64,000 nt of DNA. Origin: Paraburkholderia graminis C4D1M. GTDB lineage: Bacteria; Pseudomonadota; Gammaproteobacteria; Burkholderiales; Burkholderiaceae. The notes beneath the pieces were generated by a model. It did not search any database. It was given only the letters and a program-made list of their open reading frames with translations, and was not told the origin of the DNA. The position numbers and the translations under genes were made by a program. The stretch is from contig NZ_ABLD01000027.1 of assembly GCF_000172415.1 (NCBI RefSeq), positions 1-64,000 of the forward strand, read 5' to 3'. Positions within the stretch are counted from its first letter, which is position 1; every line of letters begins with the position of its first letter. Positions 50,284 to 57,913 of this stretch are shown piece by piece.

Positions 50284-51729
50284 CTAGAACAGCTTGCCCG
50301 GATTCAGGATGCCATGCGGATCGAGCGCATGCTTGATCGCCCGCATCGCCGCGAGTTCGGCGGGCGAGCGCGAGATCGGCAGGAACTCGCGCTTGAGCAG
50401 ACCAATGCCGTGTTCCGCCGACACAGAACCGTGCAGCGGCCCGAGCATTTCGTAAACGAACGCGTACACCGCGTGATGATCGACGCCGGGAATCGAATGG
50501 CCGTCCACCGTGACGTGCAGATTCGAATCGCCGATATGGCCGAAAAAATACGATTCGTTTCCGGGCCAGCGTTCGTCGAGCGCCGCGCGGCAGCGCTCGA
50601 CAAAATCGCCGATCACGCTGATCGGCAGGCTCACATCGAAGTTGATCGCGTCGAGCCGCACGGGAAATTCGGCCGTGCATTCGCGGATCGCCCACAACGC
50701 GCGCGCGTCGGCCACCGACTGCGCGATCACCGCGTCGCGGATCGCGCCTTCTTCGAGTGCCCCGCTCAGCGCTTCAGCAAAGCGCTCGCCGTCGTCGCTC
50801 GAATCGAAGCTGGCGTGTTCGATCAGCGCGTAGAGCGGATACGCGCCGTCGAACGGCGAACGCGTGCCCGTCAGCTTGACGCCAAAATCGTAGAAGTCCG
50901 GCCACATGATTTCGAATGCGCCGATGTCGTTGCCAAAGCGCGTCGACAAACGTCGCAGCAGATTCACCGCCGCATCGTAGCCGTCGAGCGCGACGAGCGC
51001 CGTATGACGCGCGGCGCGTTGCGGATGAAGCCGCAACACCGCGCGCGTGATCACGCCAAGCGTGCCCTCCGAACCGATGAACCAGTGCTTCAGGTCGTAG
51101 CCGGTGTTGTTCTTGACCATCTTGCCGAGCGAACTTAGCACGTCGCCATTGGCGAGCACGACTTCGAGACCGAGCACCTGGTCACGCGCGGTGCCCGACT
51201 GAATCACGCGATTGCCGCCGGCATTAGTCGCGAGATTGCCGCCGATCTGACACGAGCCGCGCGCGCCGAGATCGAGCGCGAGTTCGAAGCCCGCTTCGGC
51301 AGCGGCTTCCTGCGCGCTCTGCAATGTCGTTCCGGCGCGCACGGTCAGCGTGGCCGAAGCCGCATCGATTTCCTCGACGCCGTTCAGCCGTTCCAGCGAC
51401 AACGCGATGTCCGTCGTGCGTGCAATCGCGCCGCCCGCAAGCCCCGTCATGCCGCCTTGCGGCACCACAGGTTGATGCGCCGCGTGGCAAATGGCGAGCG
51501 CGCGCGAGACCTCGTCCGTCGTGCGCGGCAGCAGCAACGCTGCGGGGCGCGTCGGATCGTGGCGCGTCCAGTCGGTCATCGCGCGTTCGCCGATCTGTTC
51601 GCCGACGCGCACCGCATCGTCGCCGAGCGCGGCACGCAGCACGTCGAGCGTGGCGGCAAGCGGCGCCGTGCAGGGTTGCGGCTGCGTGTCGTGATTCATG
51701 TCGTGACGCGCGTTATCGTTTTGTGTCAT
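50284..51729 (-). CDS. FAD-linked oxidase (GlcD/D-2-hydroxyacid dehydrogenase type)
   Basis: Flavoprotein of 481 residues of the VAO family. PQGGMTGLAGGAIARTTDIA is the FAD pyrophosphate site (90-109), GARGSCQIGGNLATNAGGNR the second FAD motif, and FFGHIGDSNLHVTVDG carries catalytic and metal histidines. The ending SAEHGIGLLKREFL is typical of D-lactate, glycolate or D-2-hydroxyglutarate dehydrogenases. It likely oxidises a D-2-hydroxyacid to the keto acid. The start at 51729 follows AGGAAA and overlaps the oxygenase stop by 17 bases, so the two are co-translated. Confidence 0.9.
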   Translation of the reverse strand: MTQNDNARHDMNHDTQPQPCTAPLAATLDVLRAALGDDAVRVGEQIGERAMTDWTRHDPTRPAALLLPRTTDEVSRALAICHAAHQPVVPQGGMTGLAGGAIARTTDIALSLERLNGVEEIDAASATLTVRAGTTLQSAQEAAAEAGFELALDLGARGSCQIGGNLATNAGGNRVIQSGTARDQVLGLEVVLANGDVLSSLGKMVKNNTGYDLKHWFIGSEGTLGVITRAVLRLHPQRAARHTALVALDGYDAAVNLLRRLSTRFGNDIGAFEIMWPDFYDFGVKLTGTRSPFDGAYPLYALIEHASFDSSDDGERFAEALSGALEEGAIRDAVIAQSVADARALWAIRECTAEFPVRLDAINFDVSLPISVIGDFVERCRAALDERWPGNESYFFGHIGDSNLHVTVDGHSIPGVDHHAVYAFVYEMLGPLHGSVSAEHGIGLLKREFLPISRSPAELAAMRAIKHALDPHGILNPGKLF

Positions 51730-52702
51730 GCAGCGTTTCCTGGTTTTGCTTCTTCCGATAACCCATCGAATCGTTGATGCGCCCGAGAATGTAATCGCCC
51801 GCGGCCACCGGCTGATATTTGACGTCGTCCGCACTCGCGCCCAGTTCGGGCGGATCGACCATTGCGCCGTACGTCGGATCGTAGAACGTCGCGATCGAAT
51901 AACGCTCGCGTCCCGAAGCATTGATCACGCGATGCAGCGTCGAACGAAAACGGTCGTTGGTCCAGCGCGCGAGCAGATCGCCGACGTTCACCACAAAGCT
52001 GCCTTCCACAGGAGGCGCATCGATCCAGGTATCGTTGGCAATTTCACGCACCTGCAATCCGCCCACCTGATCCTGCCATAGCAATGTGATGCAGCCGTAA
52101 TCGGTATGCGGCGCGACGCCGAATTGATCTTCATCGGACTGTGGCGGCTGCGGCGGATAGTAGACCATTTGCGTGCGCTGCATCCGCTTCGTATAACGCG
52201 GCGCAAAAAAATGTTCGTCGACGCCGAGGCTCGCCGCGACTGCGCGCAGCAGATCGGCGCCGCATGCGCCCACTGCTTCATAGTAGCTGTACAGCGCGGG
52301 ACGCAACTCGGGCATGAAGTCCGGCCAATTGTTCGGGCCGCGCAGCGCCTGGCCCGCGAGTACATCGGGATCGTCCTCGGGCAACTCGAGTCCGATGCTG
52401 AAAAACTCCTTGTAATCGGGGCGTTTCGCCTGATACATGGTCGCGTCGCCAAGCGCATTGAAACCGCGATGCCGATGATTGACCGCCGCGCGCCGCTTCG
52501 TCTCTACCGGAAACGCGAAGAAGGTTCGCGCGGCCTGTGCGGCGGCGTCGATGGTCGCTTGCGGCACGCCGTGATTGACGATGTAGAAGAAGCCGATGGT
52601 CGTGCACGCGTCGCGGATTTCGCGCGCCACGCTTTGCAACGCATGCGGGTCGCCCGCGCGAACGCCGGCAAAGTCGATGAGCGGAATGCGGGTCACAGGC
52701 AT
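51713..52702 (-). CDS. 2-oxoglutarate/Fe(II) oxygenase, isopenicillin N synthase family
   Basis: Non-haem iron oxygenase of 329 residues. The iron triad is His199, Asp201 (PHTDYG) and His257 (TLHRV), with 2-oxoglutarate binding by Arg267 and Ser269 (RERYSI). The N-terminal DIOX_N region starts IPLIDFAGV and includes GFFYIVNHGVP. Such bacterial members hydroxylate or cleave amino acids and related compounds; ethylene-forming-enzyme-like activity cannot be excluded. It starts at 52702 with GGAG upstream. It is transcribed divergently from an ABC amino acid transporter with operator-like palindromes and a 15-bp repeat between, so the transported compound is its probable substrate. Confidence 0.9.
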   Translation of the reverse strand: MPVTRIPLIDFAGVRAGDPHALQSVAREIRDACTTIGFFYIVNHGVPQATIDAAAQAARTFFAFPVETKRRAAVNHRHRGFNALGDATMYQAKRPDYKEFFSIGLELPEDDPDVLAGQALRGPNNWPDFMPELRPALYSYYEAVGACGADLLRAVAASLGVDEHFFAPRYTKRMQRTQMVYYPPQPPQSDEDQFGVAPHTDYGCITLLWQDQVGGLQVREIANDTWIDAPPVEGSFVVNVGDLLARWTNDRFRSTLHRVINASGRERYSIATFYDPTYGAMVDPPELGASADDVKYQPVAAGDYILGRINDSMGYRKKQNQETLHDTKR

Positions 52703-52735
52703 CGCGTTACTCCGTGAGAAGGTCCGACGAATTGC

Positions 52736-52795
52736 GGGGGCGCCATAGCCGGGGGCGCCTTAGCCGGGGGCGCCTTAGCCGGGGGCGCCATCGCC
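52736..52795. repeat. Four tandem copies of a 15-bp repeat
   Basis: GGGGGCGCCATAGCC, GGGGGCGCCTTAGCC (twice) and GGGGGCGCCATCGCC follow each other without gaps, beginning 34 bases upstream of the oxygenase start. Each unit contains the GGCGCC palindrome. Confidence 0.95.
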
Positions 52796-52803
52796 ATTGC
52801 AGT

Positions 52804-52813
52804 GGTATATACC
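52804..52813. promoter_or_regulatory. HutC-type operator GGTATATACC (site 1)
   Basis: A perfect 10-bp palindrome in the context GTGGTATATACCGCC, close to the oxygenase side of the divergent region. It is nearly identical to site 2, 97 bases away. Confidence 0.65.
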
Positions 52814-52900
52814 GCCAAAAGCGCACCCGCAAGTGAACTCGCGGCGCTGCGCGTAAGGGCTTTTCTCTACTCGCGCGTTTATTTATTTTGCGCGAAAACT

Positions 52901-52914
52901 GCGGTATATACTGC
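52901..52914. promoter_or_regulatory. HutC-type operator GCGGTATATACTGC (site 2)
   Basis: A near-perfect 14-bp palindrome 85 bases upstream of the ABC binding-protein gene. TATATAC-centred dyads are typical targets of HutC-subfamily GntR regulators, one of which ends this operon. Confidence 0.65.
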
Positions 52915-52998
52915 CTCGCATGACTTGCGCCGCGCCGATCTTTTGCGGCGCGTTTCGCGTCGCTCGTACGACCCGCGCTGTGCCCACTGGAGAATCTC

Positions 52999-53826
52999 AT
53001 GAGCATCCTTGCAGGCTGGAAGTGTCGTCTGGTCATGTTGGCGTTGTGCGCGGCAAGCGTCAGCGCTTATGCGGAAGACCAGCTCGCCAAAGTGAAGAAA
53101 GCCGGCGAGCTCGTGGTCGGCACGGAGATGCAGTTCGCGCCTTTCGACTTCCTCGAAAACGGTCAGCAAGCGGGCTTTAACAAGGATCTCTTTGCCGAGG
53201 TCGGCAAGGAACTCGGCGTGAAGGTGCGTTTCATCGACCTGCCGTGGCCGAGCGTGTTGCCCGGTCTCGAAGCAGGCAAGTTCGATATGGTCGGCGGTCC
53301 GATCACCGTGACCAAGGCGCGCATGGAGCGCTACACGTACACGCTCCCCATCGCGGACGCCACCGACGCGCTGCTCAAGCGCGCGAACGATTCGGCGCTC
53401 AAGCAATCGTCGGATATTGCGGGTAAAACCGTGGGCGCGGGCAAGGGCTCGGCGCAACTCGACCAGTTGAAGGCATACGTCGCCACCTTGCCGAAGCCGC
53501 CTGAAATCCGCGAATACGTCGACAACAATCAGGCTTATGCGGACCTCGCCGCAGGCCGCATTGCGGCGGTCGCAAACTCGATGACCAACATCGCGTATGT
53601 GGCGAAGCAGCGCCCCGAAACGTTCGCGGTGGTGCAACCGCCGTTCGGCGCGAAAGTGTACTTCGCGTACTGCCTGCGCAAGGACGCGGACAGCAAGCCG
53701 CTCGCCGATGCCTTCAACGCGGCACTCGTGAAGATGCACGGCGACGGACGCCTCGCCGCGTTGCAGAAGAAATGGTTCGGCGTGGCGATGGATGCGCCGA
53801 CTACGATGCCGACGCCGAATTATTGA
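52999..53826 (+). CDS. Polar amino acid ABC transporter, periplasmic binding protein (module 1)
   Basis: Binding protein of 275 residues. The signal peptide ends near SAYAED; the mature chain begins QLAKVKKAGELVVGTEMQFA with the SBP_bac_3 pattern, then GFNKDLFAEVGKELGVKVRF. Loop residues DLPWPSVLPGLEAGKFDMVG and TYTLPIADATDALLKR are typical of the His/Lys/Gln group. The start follows CTGGAG. It is first in the operon with two permeases, ATPase and GntR. The substrate is unknown but linked by position to the oxygenase. Confidence 0.9.
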   Translation: MSILAGWKCRLVMLALCAASVSAYAEDQLAKVKKAGELVVGTEMQFAPFDFLENGQQAGFNKDLFAEVGKELGVKVRFIDLPWPSVLPGLEAGKFDMVGGPITVTKARMERYTYTLPIADATDALLKRANDSALKQSSDIAGKTVGAGKGSAQLDQLKAYVATLPKPPEIREYVDNNQAYADLAAGRIAAVANSMTNIAYVAKQRPETFAVVQPPFGAKVYFAYCLRKDADSKPLADAFNAALVKMHGDGRLAALQKKWFGVAMDAPTTMPTPNY

Positions 53827-53898
53827 CGCGTGCCAGGCAGGCGCGTTTAAACGCACATTCACCGCACTATTGACCGCACATCAGCGAGGGCGACGCTC

Positions 53899-54549
53899 AT
53901 GTTCAGCACGACCGTCTTCGTTCAGGGCATGCCGCTGTTGTTGCACGCGGCGCTCGCGACCATCGGCGTTTCGTTGACGGGGCTTTTCATCGGCTTCTTC
54001 GTCGCGGTCGGCGTGTGCGCGGCGCGGCTCTCGCCGAATCGCGCCGCGCGCCGCTTCGGCGGTGCGTACGTGTTCTTCTTTCGCGGCGTGCCGATGCTCG
54101 TGCAACTGCTGCTCGTGTACTACCTGCTGCCGTTCGCGGGCATCAACGTATCGCCGCTCGTGGCCGCGATCAGCGCCGTGTCGTTGTGCTCGGCGTCGTA
54201 TATCGCTGAAATTCTGCGCGGCGGTTTTCTCAGCATTCCGCCAGGTCATATCGAGGCCGCGCGCATGCTCGGCCTTTCGCCGTTCGACACGCTGCGGCGC
54301 ATTCTCGTGCCGCAGGCATTCCGTCTGACGTTGCCTTCGCTCGTCAACGAAATGGTGCTGCTGATCAAGGCTTCGTCGCTGATCTCGGTAGTGGGCGTCG
54401 CGGAGTTGACGCGCACCGCGCAGAACCTCGCGGCGAGCACCTACAGACCGCTCGAAGCGTACGTCGCCGCCGGCCTCATTTACTTCGTGATCTGCGGCGC
54501 GCTCGCACTCGTTGCGCATGCAGCCGAGTATCGGCTGAAGCACGCCTGA
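53899..54549 (+). CDS. ABC transporter permease (HisM/HisQ type, module 1)
   Basis: Inner-membrane permease of 216 residues with the usual five helices. It has the N-terminal GMPLLLHAALATIGVSLTGL and GAYVFFFRGVPMLVQLLLVY, and the EAA loop IEAARMLGLSPFDTLRRILV that contacts the ATPase. It is 72 bases after the binding protein gene; a GCGTTTAAACGC palindrome lies in that gap. It forms a heterodimer with the following permease. Confidence 0.9.
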   Translation: MFSTTVFVQGMPLLLHAALATIGVSLTGLFIGFFVAVGVCAARLSPNRAARRFGGAYVFFFRGVPMLVQLLLVYYLLPFAGINVSPLVAAISAVSLCSASYIAEILRGGFLSIPPGHIEAARMLGLSPFDTLRRILVPQAFRLTLPSLVNEMVLLIKASSLISVVGVAELTRTAQNLAASTYRPLEAYVAAGLIYFVICGALALVAHAAEYRLKHA

Positions 54550-54567
54550 TCGACCGGAGCCCACGCG

Positions 54568-55230
54568 ATGCAACAGTTCGATCCCACCGTCATCACGCAC
54601 AATCTTCAGCCGATTGCCGCGGGTCTCGCGACGACGCTCGGCACGTGGGCCGCGGGCGTCGTTATCGGCATGCTGATCGGCTTCGTGATCGCGGTGCTGC
54701 AACTCTTTTGCGGACGCTGGGTGCGCGCGCTGTTGCGTGTTTATATCGAGCTATTTCGCGGTACGCCGTTTCTCGTGCAACTGTTTCTGCTGTACTACGG
54801 CGGCCCGTCGTTCGGCCTCACGCTCGAACCGATGACAGCCGGCGTGCTCGGACTCGGCCTCTATGGCAGCGCCTATTTTGCCGAAGCGTTCCGCTCGGGA
54901 TTCGAATCGGTGCCGCCGGGTCATTTGGAGGCCGCCTCGTGTCTCGGCTTGACGCGCATGCAAGCGGTGCTGCGCATCCAGATGCCGCAAATGCTGGTGC
55001 TGATCGTGCCCGCGCTCACGAATCTCATCATCGTGTTGAGCAAGGAGACCGCGGTGCTCTCGATCGTCACGGTGCCCGAGCTGACATTCGTGCTGACGGG
55101 CATCGGCTCGGCGACCTTTGCTTTCGTCGAAACGCTGCTGATGCTCTGCGTGTGCTATCTCGCGCTCGTCGAACTGACTTCGCGCGCGGGCATGTGGGCC
55201 GAAGCCCGCATCGCCCGTTTCATGGCATAA
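54568..55230 (+). CDS. ABC transporter permease (HisM/HisQ type, module 1)
   Basis: Second permease of 220 residues, with IAAGLATTLGTWAAGVVIGM, YIELFRGTPFLVQLFLLYYG and EAA loop LEAASCLGLTRMQAVLRIQM. It starts 18 bases after the first permease and ends 17 bases before the ATPase, so the operon is tight. It pairs with the first permease to form the membrane channel. Confidence 0.9.
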   Translation: MQQFDPTVITHNLQPIAAGLATTLGTWAAGVVIGMLIGFVIAVLQLFCGRWVRALLRVYIELFRGTPFLVQLFLLYYGGPSFGLTLEPMTAGVLGLGLYGSAYFAEAFRSGFESVPPGHLEAASCLGLTRMQAVLRIQMPQMLVLIVPALTNLIIVLSKETAVLSIVTVPELTFVLTGIGSATFAFVETLLMLCVCYLALVELTSRAGMWAEARIARFMA

Positions 55231-55247
55231 AGGAAACGGATCACATC

Positions 55248-56120
55248 ATGAACGCCATCGCCGACATGCCCTCTTCCGCGTCTACTGTCGCGCAGTCTCA
55301 GCGCGGCGCACCGTTGATCGAGGTGCGCGATCTGCGCAAACGCTTCGGCGAAGTCGAAGTGCTGCGCGGTGTCGATCTCGAGATTGCGCGCTCGGAAGTG
55401 GTCTGCATCATCGGTCCTTCGGGCTCGGGAAAAAGCACGCTGCTGCGCTGCCTCGCCGCGCTCGAAACCTACGATCACGGGGACGTGCGCATCGAAGGCG
55501 AACTGCTCGGCTACAGCGAGCGCAACGGCAAGCGTGTGCGCGCGTCGCAAGCGGACATCAACCGCGTGCGGCGCAACGTCGGCATGGTGTTTCAGCAGTT
55601 CAACCTGTGGCCGCACATGACGGCGCTCGGCAACGTGATGGAAGCGCTTTTGCGAGTGCAGCGCCTGTCGCACAACGAAGCGCGCCGCCGCGCGAATGCG
55701 ATGCTGGAAACCGTGGGCCTTTCGCACAAAGGCGACGCGTATCCGGCGAAGCTTTCGGGCGGTCAGCAGCAGCGCGTGGCAATCGCACGCGCGCTCGCGA
55801 TGGAGCCGCACATCATGCTCTTCGACGAGCCCACGTCCGCGCTCGATCCCGAACTGGTCGGCGAGGTACTGCAAGTGATGAAGCAACTCGCGCGCGACAG
55901 CATGACGATGGCGGTCGTCACACACGAAATGGGTTTTGCCGCGCAGGTCGCGGACAAAGTCGTGTTCATCGACGAAGGACGCATCGCCGTGCAGGGCAAA
56001 CCGCGCGAGGTCTTTCACGACGCCGGGCAACCGCGCTTGCGGCAGTTCCTGCAAAACTACTTCGACCGCAACGCTTTCTGGGCGCGCGGCCCCGACGACG
56101 CCGACGCTGAAGCGCTATGA
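55248..56120 (+). CDS. ABC transporter ATP-binding protein (HisP/GlnQ type, module 1)
   Basis: Cytoplasmic ATPase of 290 residues. Walker A is GPSGSGKS, the signature LSGGQQQR, Walker B IMLFDEP and the H-loop VVTHEMG. A leader of 20 residues precedes PLIEVRDLRKRFG and a tail of 30 residues follows the usual end. RBS AAAGGAAACGG precedes the ATG at 55248. It energises uptake with the two permeases. Confidence 0.92.
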   Translation: MNAIADMPSSASTVAQSQRGAPLIEVRDLRKRFGEVEVLRGVDLEIARSEVVCIIGPSGSGKSTLLRCLAALETYDHGDVRIEGELLGYSERNGKRVRASQADINRVRRNVGMVFQQFNLWPHMTALGNVMEALLRVQRLSHNEARRRANAMLETVGLSHKGDAYPAKLSGGQQQRVAIARALAMEPHIMLFDEPTSALDPELVGEVLQVMKQLARDSMTMAVVTHEMGFAAQVADKVVFIDEGRIAVQGKPREVFHDAGQPRLRQFLQNYFDRNAFWARGPDDADAEAL

Positions 56121-56171
56121 GCGCGCGCACTGCGCCAAGCGCATTGCGCGAACCGTGAAAAGGGGCCGCCG

Positions 56172-56981
56172 ATGTCCGCCATGCTTCGCAGCAAGCGTCA
56201 CCATGCCGATGAGCGGCCGCTAGCCGACGCGGCTAAAAATGCGCGCGCCGCCGAACATGCGCCGGCTGCGCGCTACGAACAGGTCAAGCATCACATTCGC
56301 GGCATCATCGAATCGGGCGCGCGTCAGGCCGGCGAACGTCTTCCTTCCGAACTCGATCTCGTCGCGACGCTCGGCGTGTCGCGCATGACGGTGAATCGCG
56401 CGCTGCGCGAACTCGCGCACGAAGGGCTCGTCACGCGCGTATCGGGCGTGGGCACCTTCGTCGCACAAGCGAGGCCGCAATCCACGCTGCTGATGATCGC
56501 GCATATCGGCGACGAAATTCGTTCGCGCGGACACGAATACAGCTACCGTACCGTGCTTTTGCAACGCGAGACCGCATCCGTCGTGGTATCGAATGCGTTA
56601 GGGCTCGCGCCTGGCGCTTCGGTGTTTCATGTGATTTGCGTGCATCGCGAGAACGGTCTGCCGGTGCAGTTGGAGGATCGCTACGTGAACCCGATCATCG
56701 CGCCGGATTTTCTGCAACAGGATTTCTCGGCGATCAGGCCGTCGGAATATCTGTACGAAACGGTGCCCGCGCACGACGTCGAACATATTGTCGACGCCGG
56801 GCTGCCCACTCCCGCGGAAGCGGAACTGCTCGACATTCGCGCGGAAGAACCATGCCTCACGCTCGTGCGCCGCACATGGACGAGCGGCGTGGCCGTCACC
56901 TTCGCGCGATTCGTGCACCCGGGATCACGTTACCGGCTCGGCTGCCGGTTCTCGCCGGATATGTCGCAACGGCAAGGCTGA
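56172..56981 (+). CDS. GntR regulator, HutC subfamily (module 1)
   Basis: Regulator of 269 residues with a winged helix (RYEQVKHHIRGIIESGARQA, ERLPSELDLVATLGVSRMTV) at about 35-100 and a C-terminal UTRA domain (FHVICVHRENGLPVQLEDRY, VNPIIAPDFLQQDFS). It has a 30-residue basic leader. UTRA domains bind small ligands such as urocanate or sugar phosphates. It ends the ABC operon and likely controls it through GGTATATAC dyads. Its 3' end faces the HutC gene of module 2, 30 bases away. Confidence 0.9.
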   Translation: MSAMLRSKRHHADERPLADAAKNARAAEHAPAARYEQVKHHIRGIIESGARQAGERLPSELDLVATLGVSRMTVNRALRELAHEGLVTRVSGVGTFVAQARPQSTLLMIAHIGDEIRSRGHEYSYRTVLLQRETASVVVSNALGLAPGASVFHVICVHRENGLPVQLEDRYVNPIIAPDFLQQDFSAIRPSEYLYETVPAHDVEHIVDAGLPTPAEAELLDIRAEEPCLTLVRRTWTSGVAVTFARFVHPGSRYRLGCRFSPDMSQRQG

Positions 56982-57011
56982 CGCGATGCAGCTTATAGCG
57001 CCGCTTGCCGG

Positions 57012-57806
57012 CTAGACATTCCCCGCCAGATGAAAGCGCGACGCCGGATGCCATAGCTGCACGGACGTCGCGACATCGTCGCCGACCCACGTACGACGCC
57101 ACAGCAACAGACACGGCTCGCCGATTTCCATCGACAGATGACGCCGCACATACGCATCCGGCTTTTGCGCGTAGATGCGGAATTCCGCGCGCTGAATCGG
57201 CGCGAGCCGCACCATGTAGTGATTGGGCGTCTCGACGCTGAAGTCCTGTTGCAGATACTCGGGGAACACCTTCGGATTGACGTAGCGGTCCTCGTACTGG
57301 ATCGGCTCGCCCTCCTCGCTATGGACGATGCACGAGTGAAACGCCGGGCCGCTCGTAAGGCCGAGCGCTTCGAGCGCGTGCGGATCGTCGCTCGGTTCGA
57401 GCGTCAGCACGCGCGCCGCATGACGATGACCGCGCGCGGCGATTTCGTCGGCGATGTTGCGGATTTCCAGCACGGTCGATTCGTACCGCTGCGGCGCGAC
57501 GAACGTGCCTGAACCTTGCACGCGCGTCAGCACGCGTTCGGCGGTCAGCTCGCGCAGCGCGCGCGACACCGTCATACGCGCGACGCCAAACTCTTTCACC
57601 AGTTCGGTTTCGGAAGGGATCAACCCGCCCGGCTTCCAGTCGCCCTCGCTGATGCGCCGGATCACATAACGCTTGATCTGTTCGTAGGCGGGCATCGCTT
57701 TCGCCGGGGTCTCCTTGCAAGCGGCGCGCTGAGAAGTGCCGCCGCTGTGCGCGCCTGGCTGCGCCGGCTGCCGGCCTTCTTTCTGATTATTCGTGACTGT
57801 GTTCAC
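57012..57806 (-). CDS. GntR regulator, HutC subfamily (module 2)
   Basis: Regulator of 264 residues: winged helix AYEQIKRYVIRRISEGDWKP and LIPSETELVKEFGVARMTVS, then a UTRA domain with FHSCIVHSEEGEPIQYEDRY and VNPKVFPEYLQQDFSV. It resembles the module 1 regulator along its length, so the two are paralogues. The start is uncertain: GTG 57806 has GAGG upstream, GTG 57863 is a longer option, and ATG 57695 lies directly before the conserved part. It follows the lyase-like gene by about 107 bases. YLQQDFS and the urocanate-type UTRA suggest a HutC-like ligand. Confidence 0.88.
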   Translation of the reverse strand: MNTVTNNQKEGRQPAQPGAHSGGTSQRAACKETPAKAMPAYEQIKRYVIRRISEGDWKPGGLIPSETELVKEFGVARMTVSRALRELTAERVLTRVQGSGTFVAPQRYESTVLEIRNIADEIAARGHRHAARVLTLEPSDDPHALEALGLTSGPAFHSCIVHSEEGEPIQYEDRYVNPKVFPEYLQQDFSVETPNHYMVRLAPIQRAEFRIYAQKPDAYVRRHLSMEIGEPCLLLWRRTWVGDDVATSVQLWHPASRFHLAGNV

Positions 57807-57913
57807 TCCGACCTCGTGAGTGGGTTGGGGGTCGTAGCCGTCGTACCGCTCGTACGTCCGCACGACGTCTCTGGCGCGCCGGCGGGTAAGCCCGCGCGCC
57901 AGCGGTTTTTGTG

